Positions 48,662-56,391 of a DNA stretch of 56,391 nt are shown here, in pieces. The position numbers and the translations under genes are program-made. Position 1 is the stretch's first letter; every line of letters begins with the position of its first letter. Below the pieces are notes generated by a model that saw nothing but the letters and a program-made list of their open reading frames with translations, did no database searches and had not been told where the DNA came from. Location: the NCBI RefSeq assembly GCF_014490445.1, contig NZ_JACTUZ010000015.1, positions 1 through 56,391 of the forward strand, written 5' to 3'. The DNA comes from Pseudoroseomonas ludipueritiae. Lineage in GTDB: Bacteria > Pseudomonadota > Alphaproteobacteria > Acetobacterales > Acetobacteraceae.

Positions 48662-50254
48662 ATGCGTCAGAAGATCACGCGCCGCAGTGCGCTCCTGCTG
48701 GCGGGCGCAACGCTCGCGGCGCCATCCCTCTCGCGCGCCCAGCGCGCCGACCCGCGCGTGCTGCGCTTCGTGCCGCAGGCCGCGCTCTCCATCACCGACC
48801 CGGTGGCATCGCTGGCTGGCGTCGCGGTGAACCATAGCTACTATGTCTATGACACACTCTATGGCATGGACGCCAAGATGCGTGTGACGCCGCAGATGGC
48901 CGAGGGACACAGCGTCTCCGATGATGGCCTGACCTGGGCCATCCGGCTGCGCGAAGGGCTGTTCTTCCACGACGGCGAGGCAGTGCGGTCGCGCGACTGC
49001 GCCGCCAGCCTACGCCGCTGGTGCAGCCGCGACACTTTCGGCCGTACGCTGGGCAGCGCCGTCGTGGAATGGCAGACGCCGGACGACCGCACGCTGGTTA
49101 TCCGCCTCTCCCGCCGCTTCCCCCTGCTGCTGGATGCGCTGGCCAAGCCCGGCACCAGCCCCGCCTTCATCATGCCGGAACGCATCGGCAATACGGAGGC
49201 GACCAAACCCTTCACCGAGGTCATCGGCTCAGGCCCCTACCGCTTCGCGGCTGATGAATTCGTTCCCGGCAGCCGTGCCGCCTACCGGAAGTTCGACCGC
49301 TATGTGCCCCGGCAGGAAGCGCCGGAATGGACCTCGGGCGGCAAGGTCGTGCATTTCGAGCGTGTCGAGTGGGTGATGATGCCCGACCAGGCCACTGCTG
49401 CCGCCGCGTTGCAGGCTGGCGAGGTGGATTGGTGGGAACAGGTGGGTGCCGACCTCATCCCGCTGCTGCGCCGCAACCGCGACATCACCATCGCGAATGG
49501 CGACCCGGCCGGCTACATGGGCGTGCTGCGCTTCAACCACCTGCATCCGCCCTTCAACAACCCCAAGGCGCGCCAGGCCGTGCTCGCCGCCGTCAGCCAG
49601 CCCGACTTCATGGGCGCAGTGACGAATAGCGACGAAACAGCCTACAATGTCTGCCATTCCTTCTTTCCCTGCACGACGCCTTACGGCCGCGCCTCCTCGC
49701 CGGACCCGATGGCGGAGGGGAATCTGGAACGCGCCCGCGCCCTGCTGAAGGAAAGCGGCTATGCGGGGGAGAAGGTGATCCTTCTCAACCCATCGGACTT
49801 CGCCTCTATCGCGCCCTTCGGGCTGATCGCGCATGACCTGCTAGCCCGCATTGGCTTCAATGTCGAACTGGTCTCGACCGATTGGGGCAGCGTCCTCGGC
49901 CGCATTGTCCAGCGCAAGCCAATCTCCGAGGGCGGGTGGAGCGTCTTCCCCGTGTGGTGGAGCGGCATGGGTATCGTCACGCCCAGCCAGAATGCGCTCA
50001 TCCGCGGCCAAGGCGACGGCGGTTGGACCGGCTGGTACGAGAGCAAGGAGATGGAAGCCATGAACGGGCGATGGCTCTCCGCCGAAACGGAGGAAGAGCG
50101 CATGCGGATCGGCGATGAGATGCAGGCTCTTGCCTTCCGCGATGTGCCGACCGTGCCGCTAGGGCAGTTCTTTATCCGCACCGCTTATCGCAGGTCACTC
50201 ACTGGCATGTTGGAAGGCCCCCGTCCCGTGCCCTGGAACCTGCGCCGGGCATGA
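48662..50254 (+). CDS. ABC transporter substrate-binding protein, family 5
   Basis: 530-residue periplasmic receptor. Leader ITRRSALLLAGATLAAPSLS (residues 5-24), then RAQ. Motifs: RVLRFVPQAALSITDPVASL near 33, RLREGLFFHDGEAVRSRDCA near 96, MPERIGNTEATKPFTEVIGS near 177 and SGPYRFAADEF near 196. Same subgroup as the two receptors near the ugp-type operon, but more divergent. Its stop overlaps the next ATG by 4 bases (ATGA), so receptor and enzyme are translationally coupled. The ligand is likely the amide acted on by that enzyme. Confidence 0.9.
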   Translation: MRQKITRRSALLLAGATLAAPSLSRAQRADPRVLRFVPQAALSITDPVASLAGVAVNHSYYVYDTLYGMDAKMRVTPQMAEGHSVSDDGLTWAIRLREGLFFHDGEAVRSRDCAASLRRWCSRDTFGRTLGSAVVEWQTPDDRTLVIRLSRRFPLLLDALAKPGTSPAFIMPERIGNTEATKPFTEVIGSGPYRFAADEFVPGSRAAYRKFDRYVPRQEAPEWTSGGKVVHFERVEWVMMPDQATAAAALQAGEVDWWEQVGADLIPLLRRNRDITIANGDPAGYMGVLRFNHLHPPFNNPKARQAVLAAVSQPDFMGAVTNSDETAYNVCHSFFPCTTPYGRASSPDPMAEGNLERARALLKESGYAGEKVILLNPSDFASIAPFGLIAHDLLARIGFNVELVSTDWGSVLGRIVQRKPISEGGWSVFPVWWSGMGIVTPSQNALIRGQGDGGWTGWYESKEMEAMNGRWLSAETEEERMRIGDEMQALAFRDVPTVPLGQFFIRTAYRRSLTGMLEGPRPVPWNLRRA

Positions 50255-52428
50255 CGGGAATGCTGCCGCCTGTCACAGGCTATCTCGACCGCCTCTCCCG
50301 CCGCCCGGGCGAGCAGATCACCGCGCATGTCAGCCTGCGCCGCCCCGGCCGCTGCCGTGCGCGGCTGGTGCGGGTGGTTTCAGCCGATCCCAACCCGGCC
50401 GGGCCGGGGCTGGACCTGCGGCCGGTAAGGGGCTTCGACCACCGCTTCGAAGGCCGGCACCAACCGGTGCAGCTTGGCTCCTGGGGCTTGGTGCGGGGCG
50501 GTCCGCGCCTGGAGGCTGGACAGGCACGTTGCTGGGCGGTGCTGCTGCAACTGCTGGCGGAACTTCCAGCCGCCACGGTGCTGGCGGCCGAGGGCGGGCC
50601 AGACAGCGTCGTGATCCGCGCCGGTGCGGAAGGCGCCGAGGCCGAGATGGTCTTTGGCGGCACCACCATCCGTCTGCGGACGGAAACGCCGCTGCGGGCG
50701 GCGGTATGGTATCGCCTTTGGCTGTCGCATGACCCGGCCACGGGGCGGATGGTGCTCGGCCAGGCGCCACTGGGCGCGCCGGGCGCCGTGGCTGTCACGG
50801 CACAGGCCGCGGTGGGCGAGGCCGCTCCCGTCAGCGCCATTACCTTCGCCGCGCGGAATGCCTCGGCGCCGCGCGACCATTTCACCGGCAAGGTCGAGGA
50901 CCCGCTGGTGGCAGCGGCCTTTGTTGAAGCCTGGCCCGACCCACTCCGCCTTGCCGCCCCAGCGGAAAGCCTGCGCGCGCGCTGGGATTTCTCGGACGGC
51001 ATCACGACCGAGCAGGTTACCGACACCGGCCCCCACGCGCTGCACGGCAACCTGATCAATCTCCCCACGCGCGGGGTGGTCAGCGCCGCCTGGACCGGTG
51101 ACGAGACTTGCTGGCGCCATGCCCCCGCTGAATACGCCGCCATCCATTTCCATGCCGACGACCTTAGCGATTGCGGGTGGGCACCCTCCTTCACCTTCGA
51201 TGTACCGGAGGAGATGCGAAGCGGCGCCTATGCCTTCCACCTGACCTGCGAGGATGGCGAGGACTGGCTGCCCTTCTACATCCTGCCCCGCCGGGAGGGA
51301 CCGCATGCCCCGGTTGCCTTCCTGGCCTCCACCTTTACCTACCAGGCCTATGCCAACCATGCGCGCGGCAATGCCGATGCCGCATACAAGGAACGTGTCG
51401 CCACCTGGGGCGCCTACCCCCATAACCCGGACGATGTCGCGGCTTTCAGCCACTCGACCTATAATCGCCATCCCGACGGCAGCGGCATCTCGCTGTCTTC
51501 GCGGCTGCGCCCGATCCTGACGATGCGGCCGGGCTTCCTGACCTTCAACGATGCGAAGGGCTCCGGCCTAAGGCATTACCCCGCCGATTCCCACCTGCTC
51601 GCCTGGCTGGAAGCGCGCGGCATCGCATTCGATATCGTCACTGACGAGGACATCGACGATGAAGGCGAGGCACTGCTCTCGCCCTATCGCGTCGTCCTGA
51701 CCGGCTCCCACCCCGAATACCACACCGGGCGGATGCTGGATGCGCTGACGGCCTATCGCGACCACGGCGGCAAGTTGTGCTACCTGGGCGGCAATGGCTT
51801 CTACTGGCGGATCGCGCGCGACCCTGCCCGCCCGCATGTGATCGAGATCCGCCGGGCCGAGGGTGGTATCCGCGCCTGGGCGGCGGAAGCCGGCGAATAT
51901 TACCATCAGCTCGACGGCGCGTTGGGCGGATTGTGGCGGCGCAACCGCCGGCCGCCTCAGGCCCTGGTCGGCCTCGGCTTCAGCGCGCAAGGCCTCTTCG
52001 AAGGCACCTTCTACCGCCGCCTGCCAGCGTCGCAGGACCCACGCTATGCCTGGATCTTCGAAGGCGTGCCGGAGGTCATAGGCGATTACGGGTTGTCCGG
52101 CGGCGGCGCGGCGGGGTTCGAACTGGACCGTGCCGACTCGCGCCTCGGCACCCCACCCGGCACCGTGATCCTGGCCCGCTCGGAACAGCCGCCGGCCTCC
52201 TTCGTCACGGTGCCCGAGGAATTGCTTTCCCACATCGCGACCGTGACGGGGGAAAGCCCGGAAGCGCTGAAGCGCGCGGAGATCATCATCTTCGACGTTC
52301 CAGGCGGTGGTTCAGTCTTTGCTGTCGGCTCCATCACATTCTGTGGCAGCCTGTGGAACAGAACTGCCTTCGACGGCCCCGTCTCCCGGATGCTGGAAAA
52401 TGTGGTGCGCCGCTTCGCCGGAACCTGA
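50251..52428 (+). CDS. N,N-dimethylformamidase large (beta) subunit homologue
   Basis: 725 residues, close to the known large subunit (about 760). N-terminal half: LamG/concanavalin-like domain (SLRRPGRCRARLVRVVSADP, GSWGLVRGGPRLEAG, LRARWDFSDGITTEQV). C-terminal half: catalytic region with FTYQAYANHA (Y364), HSTYNRHPDGSG (Y404) and the metal-binding candidate GSHPEYHTGR (H487, E489). In the characterised enzyme two tyrosines and a glutamate bind a mononuclear iron. Positions and spacing here fit, but I rely on memory for that comparison. The family hydrolyses dimethylformamide and related small amides. The small alpha subunit is not adjacent. Encoded after a receptor by ATGA overlap. Confidence 0.85.
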   Translation: MTGMLPPVTGYLDRLSRRPGEQITAHVSLRRPGRCRARLVRVVSADPNPAGPGLDLRPVRGFDHRFEGRHQPVQLGSWGLVRGGPRLEAGQARCWAVLLQLLAELPAATVLAAEGGPDSVVIRAGAEGAEAEMVFGGTTIRLRTETPLRAAVWYRLWLSHDPATGRMVLGQAPLGAPGAVAVTAQAAVGEAAPVSAITFAARNASAPRDHFTGKVEDPLVAAAFVEAWPDPLRLAAPAESLRARWDFSDGITTEQVTDTGPHALHGNLINLPTRGVVSAAWTGDETCWRHAPAEYAAIHFHADDLSDCGWAPSFTFDVPEEMRSGAYAFHLTCEDGEDWLPFYILPRREGPHAPVAFLASTFTYQAYANHARGNADAAYKERVATWGAYPHNPDDVAAFSHSTYNRHPDGSGISLSSRLRPILTMRPGFLTFNDAKGSGLRHYPADSHLLAWLEARGIAFDIVTDEDIDDEGEALLSPYRVVLTGSHPEYHTGRMLDALTAYRDHGGKLCYLGGNGFYWRIARDPARPHVIEIRRAEGGIRAWAAEAGEYYHQLDGALGGLWRRNRRPPQALVGLGFSAQGLFEGTFYRRLPASQDPRYAWIFEGVPEVIGDYGLSGGGAAGFELDRADSRLGTPPGTVILARSEQPPASFVTVPEELLSHIATVTGESPEALKRAEIIIFDVPGGGSVFAVGSITFCGSLWNRTAFDGPVSRMLENVVRRFAGT

Positions 52429-52469
52429 CCGGAGCCGGTGCCACCCACGACCACGGCCCCTTTAGGTTC

Positions 52470-52505
52470 GGCAGGCCAGGCGCTCTCCCCAGCGCTTGGC
52501 CTGCC
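52470..52505 (+). terminator. Hairpin after the dimethylformamidase-like gene
   Basis: GGCAGGCCA (52470-52478) pairs with TGGCCTGCC (52497-52505), continued by inner GCGCT/AGCGC after one mismatched pair, with loop CTCCCC. It closes the aminotransferase operon. Confidence 0.65.
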
Positions 52506-52527
52506 AAGAATCAGGAAGTTGGGAGAG

Positions 52528-53561
52528 ATGAGTCCAGTACCATCGGCCGCCGTGGCCTTTCGCGAGCTTGGGCGACGCTGCGTCTTCTTCAGGAGCCTGG
52601 CAAGCACCGCGACCGCGTTATCCCTGGGACTGGTCCTGGGCTGAGCAACACCCGGCAGGGTCGAGGAGGTGCCCCGCTAAGTAGCCTCCGCCGAGTTGCG
52701 GACCACGGCCCTCAATGGTCAATGCGCCCTCCATCAGGCATCAGCACAGCTATCTGGCCACACCAATCTCTTCGCGCTGGATGCGGAACTGCGGCCACAG
52801 CCGCAGATGTCGCGCAAGTGAGAAAGGCACGGACGGCGCCAGCTGGTGTATGGCGCTGCCGCAGGGCCTGACCTTCCATGACGGCAGCCCGGTGGCCTCC
52901 GCTGATGTCGCTGCCTTTGTCCGGCGCTGAGCGGCACGGGGCAGCGGCAACCTTAAGCCGAATGGGCTTGGGCTGGCGGCCGAGCTTCTAGATGCCGGCA
53001 CCTTCATCCTTAACCTCTCGGGTGATACACCGCTGTTGCTCTAGGCACTGGCCAAGCCCACAGCCTCCACCCTGTTCATCATGCGCGAGCGGGACGCGGC
53101 CACGGGTCCTATGAAGCCGGTGCGGGAGATCGTCGGCTCCGGCCCCTTCCGCTTTACCCGTGGCGCCTACCGGCCCCGAGGCCGGGTCATCTATCACCGC
53201 AACCCAGGCCGTGATGAAGTGGATGCATTTCCTGCGCCTGCATGATGCGCCGCAGGGTGGCTGGAACCTGTATCCATGTGGTCCTAGTTTCGGACCGGAC
53301 AGGCCCCGTTGCAAGCTACGCACTGAACGCCAATTGCACCGATACCTCCTATACCGGCTGGGCCTATGCCACGCGGATCGAGGCGCCGAAAGATGAATGG
53401 GCTCGGGAGAATGACCCGACGCGCCGAGCGGCCATCATCCAGCCCATCCAGAAGGAAGCCCCACCCCGTATCCCGAACATTCCCCTGGGGCAGTTCTTCG
53501 CGCCATTGCCTATCGCAGAAAGATCGTGATCTTTCCCGGCAAGTCGGCACCCGTCTTCTGA
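52528..53561 (+). pseudogene. Decayed family-5 ABC substrate-binding protein
   Basis: The leader is still visible at 52528 (ATG after GGGAGAG; FFRSLASTATALSLGLVLG then a stop). Later pieces, in shifting frames, read HTNLFALDAELRPQPQM, PQGLTFHDGSPVASADVAAF, LAKPTASTLFIMRERD, REIVGSGPFRF, IPLGQFF and the terminal AYRRKIVIFPGKSAPVF before a stop at 53559-53561. Several in-frame stops and frameshifts, plus loss of most of the central region, make it non-functional. It is a relative of the intact receptors at 225, 7943 and 48662. Confidence 0.8.
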
Positions 53562-53697
53562 AATATGGAGAAGTGGCAGGCGGGCCGGCTCATGAGCTTC
53601 TGCGCCGCCCCCTTCCCCCGAAAGTACATTGAAGGGGACCATCCCATCCCGCCCGGCAACCCGGGCCGCAGCGGTGTCGCGACAGCAGGGGGAGGTT

Positions 53698-55178
53698 CTA
53701 GGAACCTCCGTCCTGCACCACGGCTGGCCGTCTGCGCAGCACCGTTCCGCTCAGCAGCACGAGGGCCGCGATGATCAGGAAGGCCAACGCGATGGGCTGT
53801 TGCACGACTTCCGTCAGGTCGTCATCCGATATCAGGAGCGCTTGCCGGAGGGAACCTTCCAGCGTCGGCCCCAGTACGTAAGCCAGCATTAGGGCCAGAT
53901 CGAAGCCGGCGCGCCGTAGCAGGAACCCCACAATTCCGAAGACAGCCGACAGCAAAACATCGAAGTGGTTGAGGCCGGTGCTCAGGTGCCGATCACGCAG
54001 ATCAACAAGATTGCCGCGCCATGAAGCGCCGGGGCACTTCCAGCGCACGTACGAAGAACTCGACAAAAGGCAGGTTCAAGATGATCAGAATGAAGTTGCC
54101 GAAATACATGGAGGCAATGACGCCCCAGTAAAGCTCCGGCTGCCGCTCCAGGATCATCGGCCCAGGCTAGACCCCGTGCACCAGCAGCGCGCCCAGCAGC
54201 AAAGCCGTCACGGCATTGGAGGGGATCCCCGGAGTCAGCAGGGGAATAAGGCGCCTGCGGTGCCGCTGTTATTAGCGCTTTCCGGCCCGGCCACGCCCTC
54301 GACCGCACCCCTGCCAAACTCGTCAGAATGCTTCGTCAACCGCTTCTCGATGGCATAGGACAAGGAGGCGAGCACCGCGGCCCCATCAGGCAGAAGGCCC
54401 ACAAAGAACCAAGCACCCATTCGCGTGCGATCGGCACTGCGCTGCGCTTCCATTCCCGCCGGTTCGGCATGAAGCCCCAGACACCGGACGGCGCGCGCAG
54501 GAGGTCCGGCTTCCTGTCACCGCTCAAGGCAAGGAGAAGCAGTTCCGAAAACCGAAGAGGCCGAGCGCAAGGGGTGCGATATTGATGCCATCCACCAGCG
54601 CCGGCAGGCGGAAGGTAAAGCGCGGCGTCAAGGCAATTGGGGAAAGGCCCACCGAGGCAAGAAAGAGTGCCATCAATGCCGCCTTGGCAATGCTGAAAGC
54701 CGCGAAAAAAGTGATCGGGAAAGGCCCACCAACATCAACGCCGCGTATTCCATAGGACCGAAGGCGGTGACAATCTCGGCCAGGGGCGGCGACAGCAGCA
54801 TCACACCCAGCACGCCGAAGGTGCCTGCGATGAAGCTGCCGGTGGCCGCGATGCCCAGTGCGGCGCCCGCGCGCCCGTTCTTGGCCATGGCGTAGCCGTC
54901 GATGCACGTCACCAGCGAGGAAGCCTCGCCCGGAATCCGCATCAGCACCGAGGTGATCGTGCTGCCATAGGCAACGCCTTAATAGATGCCGGCGAGCAGA
55001 ATACTCGTCCCTGTCGGGTCCAGTTTCGGGCTGATGGGCAGCAACAGTGCGATGGTTGTCGCAGACCCAATCCCAGCAACACCCCGACAAGCGTACCGAG
55101 AACCGCACCCAGCAGGCAGAAGCTCAGGTTCTGGAAGGTCAGCAGCACCGCAAAGCCGTGCAGCAGGCCGTCAATCAT
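53698..55178 (-). pseudogene. tctA: Decayed tctA (large permease of a tripartite tricarboxylate transporter)
   Basis: The minus strand starts at 55178 with MIDGLLHGFAVLLTFQNLSF and TctA-like LLGAVLGTLVGVLLG. It then reads LDPTGTSILLAGIY before a stop codon, GVAYG, LMRIPGEASSLVTCIDGYAM and GAALGIAATGSFIAGTFGVL. Further on it reads [20 protein letters not shown] with GPESANN, and finally [20 protein letters not shown] with [20 protein letters not shown] at the C-terminus. Order and spacing match a whole TctA (about 500 residues), but at least one premature stop and several frame changes break it. Last gene of a dead tctCBA operon. Confidence 0.85.
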
Positions 55179-55190
55179 GCACCAACCTCC

Positions 55191-55538
55191 TCAGCCAAGG
55201 TGCAGCAAGCCAAGAGGAGCGACAAGACGCTCCACCGGCCCGTCAGGAAAGGCCATGCTAAGCGAGGTGCCAAAGAGCAGTACCACCGACAGCACCAACA
55301 AGGCGGCCTAGGTCAATGCTTCCTACCAGGAGCGGTTCTCGCCGACCCGCGCGACAAGCAATGTCGCGGCGAAGCTGGTGATGATGAAGCCCGGACAGGG
55401 CAGCAGGATGGCAACACCAAGCATCGCCGCGCCATAAGCCTGGAAGCAGCGCGAGCGCAAAGGCGACGCCTCGCCGCCCTTGAATGCCCCCTCTCCGGGG
55501 ACAGCCATCACCCCGATGGAGGCGATTGCGATGAGCAC
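55191..55538 (-). pseudogene. tctB: Decayed tctB (small permease of the same transporter)
   Basis: The minus strand reads GAFKGGEASPLRSRCFQAYG, AAMLGVAILLPCPGFIITSF and AATLLVARVGENRSW, then two stop codons in frame within SW*EALT*AALLVLSVVLLF, and FGTSLSMAFPDGPVERLVAP to the end. The fourfold hydrophobic pattern and the location upstream of tctA fit TctB. Its N-terminus is replaced by the truncated tctC fragment. Confidence 0.7.
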
Positions 55539-55950
55539 CGCTCCTGAATATTGCCGTAGGGGCTCTCTGCTCGCACAGGGATGCCGTAGAGGAACCGTGC
55601 GATGCCGGGGAGATTGGAGAAACTGTCGAGATCGTAGCTGACCTCAAACAGATGCGGCGCAATGGCAAGGCCAGACATCGCCGCGCTGCAGATTGTATAG
55701 CCATCATGGCGCGACTGGGACGTCTGCGTGGGCGCTGTGGTGCCCTGCCCGACCGTGCGGTTCACGATCTGCACAGATACCTTGAGGATCTTCTCAGCTT
55801 CAGATGCTACAGCGCAGGTGCAGACGTCGATCGAGCTGCCGGCGCCATATGCAACGAAAACAGTAATCTCCTGCTAGGCCATGCAGCGTCGGCCAGTGAA
55901 GGCGCAAGCAGAGCATCGCCAGCAGCTATGATCGCTTGGCGTCTTCTCAT
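55539..55950 (-). pseudogene. tctC: 5' fragment of a Bug-type receptor gene (tctC)
   Basis: Starts at 55950 with MRRRQAIIAAGDALLAPSLA (leader), shifts frame near 55855 and continues VAYGAGSSIDVCTCAVASEA, QIVNRTVGQGTTAP, SRHDGYTICSAAMSGLAIAP and GIARFLYGIPVRAESPYGNI. It stops about 120-130 residues in, where it is fused to tctB sequence. A deletion of the receptor's C-terminal two thirds is inferred. The region 55951-56084 shows no gene. Confidence 0.8.
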
Positions 55951-56084
55951 CGTTCCCGTCAGGTTTTTCAGGCGGTTCAGGCGGACAATTTTAGCCCATT
56001 CTTGCGATGGTTACTGATGCGGCTGCCGTTCCATGAAAGAGCGACGCTTACGTTGCTTCTGAGCAGTGCTTAACGGTTATCAGT

Positions 56085-56338
56085 GCTGCGGCTGCCAGCC
56101 AACGCCGCCCAGGCACATGGCATCGAGCTGGAGGTGGTCAAGCTGCCAGCGGCCAAGCGCGGCTTCGTGTTGTTGCCGCGGCGCTGGGCTGTGGAACGCT
56201 CCTTTGCCTGTATCGGGCGACGCCGCCGTTTGATGAAAGTCTATTAGCGTTACGCCAGCACTCTTGCCGATCTCCAACCTCGTCGCCTTCGCTTGCATCG
56301 TACTCAGGCAGGCCGCTCAACTGGCCTCAGGTCCATAA
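56085..56338 (+). mobile_element. IS5-family transposase C-terminal remnant
   Basis: Reads [40 protein letters not shown] and VY, then a TAG stop (56245-56247), RYASTLADLQ, and after a one-base shift VAFACIVLRQAAQLASGP to a TAA at 56336-56338. The WxVERSFA...RRL...YE-RYASTLADL order is the C-terminal end of IS5-type (DDE) transposases. The N-terminal catalytic part is missing. The sequence after it (GGCCTGTTAGATC at 56348-56360) could be part of the element's end. Confidence 0.75.
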
Positions 56339-56391
56339 CAACCCTAAGGCCTGTTAGATCTTGATTGCTGTTCCCATGTTCTGGGTATGGC

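Noticed and set aside
1-56391. CRISPR arrays, rRNA, tRNA or riboswitches
   Set aside because: No regularly spaced repeats, no cloverleaf with a CCA end and no rRNA-like segment was found by reading. A dedicated scan (tRNAscan, Rfam) would be decisive.

Overview
The window is GC-rich chromosomal DNA. Its gene content points to an environmental alphaproteobacterium of the Acetobacteraceae, most like Roseomonas and relatives: many orphan Bug-type (tripartite tricarboxylate transporter, TTT) receptors, several family-5 and LivJ-type periplasmic receptors, acyl-CoA catabolic genes, a DUF1127 protein and a phasin-like protein. The taxonomic call is inference from gene content and style; no rRNA or tRNA gene was seen.

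Layout. (1) 0.2-9.6 kb: a ugpBAEC-type carbohydrate/glycerol-phosphate ABC transporter on the minus strand. It is flanked by two clearly paralogous family-5 receptors and a convergent L-threonate-dehydrogenase-like gene. (2) 9.7-10.2 kb: the remnant of a hybrid histidine kinase. (3) 10.2-22.9 kb: a minus-strand catabolic block (MBL hydrolase, Bug receptor, MaoC/HTD2-type hydratase, acyl-CoA dehydrogenase, MmgE/PrpD, CaiB CoA-transferase, LivJ receptor). A divergent LysR gene with a clear T-N11-A box separates it from livHMGF. It looks like import plus CoA-dependent breakdown of an organic acid. (4) 23.2-36.7 kb: a plus-strand catabolic block: SDR and zinc alcohol dehydrogenase; then a tightly coupled ADP-forming acyl-CoA ligase, (R)-hydratase and two complementary acyl-CoA dehydrogenase subunits; then a Bug receptor, a thiolase-fold protein lacking the thiolase cysteines, a DUF35 partner, a 17beta-HSD4-like SDR and a LivJ receptor. 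A convergent Bug receptor and an IclR regulator close it. This is the most interesting part: the parts list matches a steroid-type side-chain retro-aldol machine but without steroid-ring genes. (5) 37.6-46.3 kb: a mixed region with an MFS transporter, DUF1127, small and decayed genes, LysE, a PaiB/MocR divergent pair and an orphan amino-acid receptor. (6) 46.4-52.4 kb: a TetR regulator divergent from a three-gene operon (class-III aminotransferase, family-5 receptor, N,N-dimethylformamidase large-subunit homologue). (7) 52.5-56.4 kb: a pseudogene graveyard with a decayed family-5 receptor, a decayed complete tctCBA operon and an IS5-family transposase remnant.

Regulation that can be read: a LysR box at 18633-18645; a 10-bp word GAATAGCATT shared between the leader of the acyl-CoA operon (25481-25490) and the iclR/Bug junction (36792-36801, minus strand), suggesting one IclR regulon; a palindrome in the tetR/aminotransferase divergent region; and several long GC-rich hairpins at convergent junctions. 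Functions were assigned by reading protein motifs; no database search was possible.
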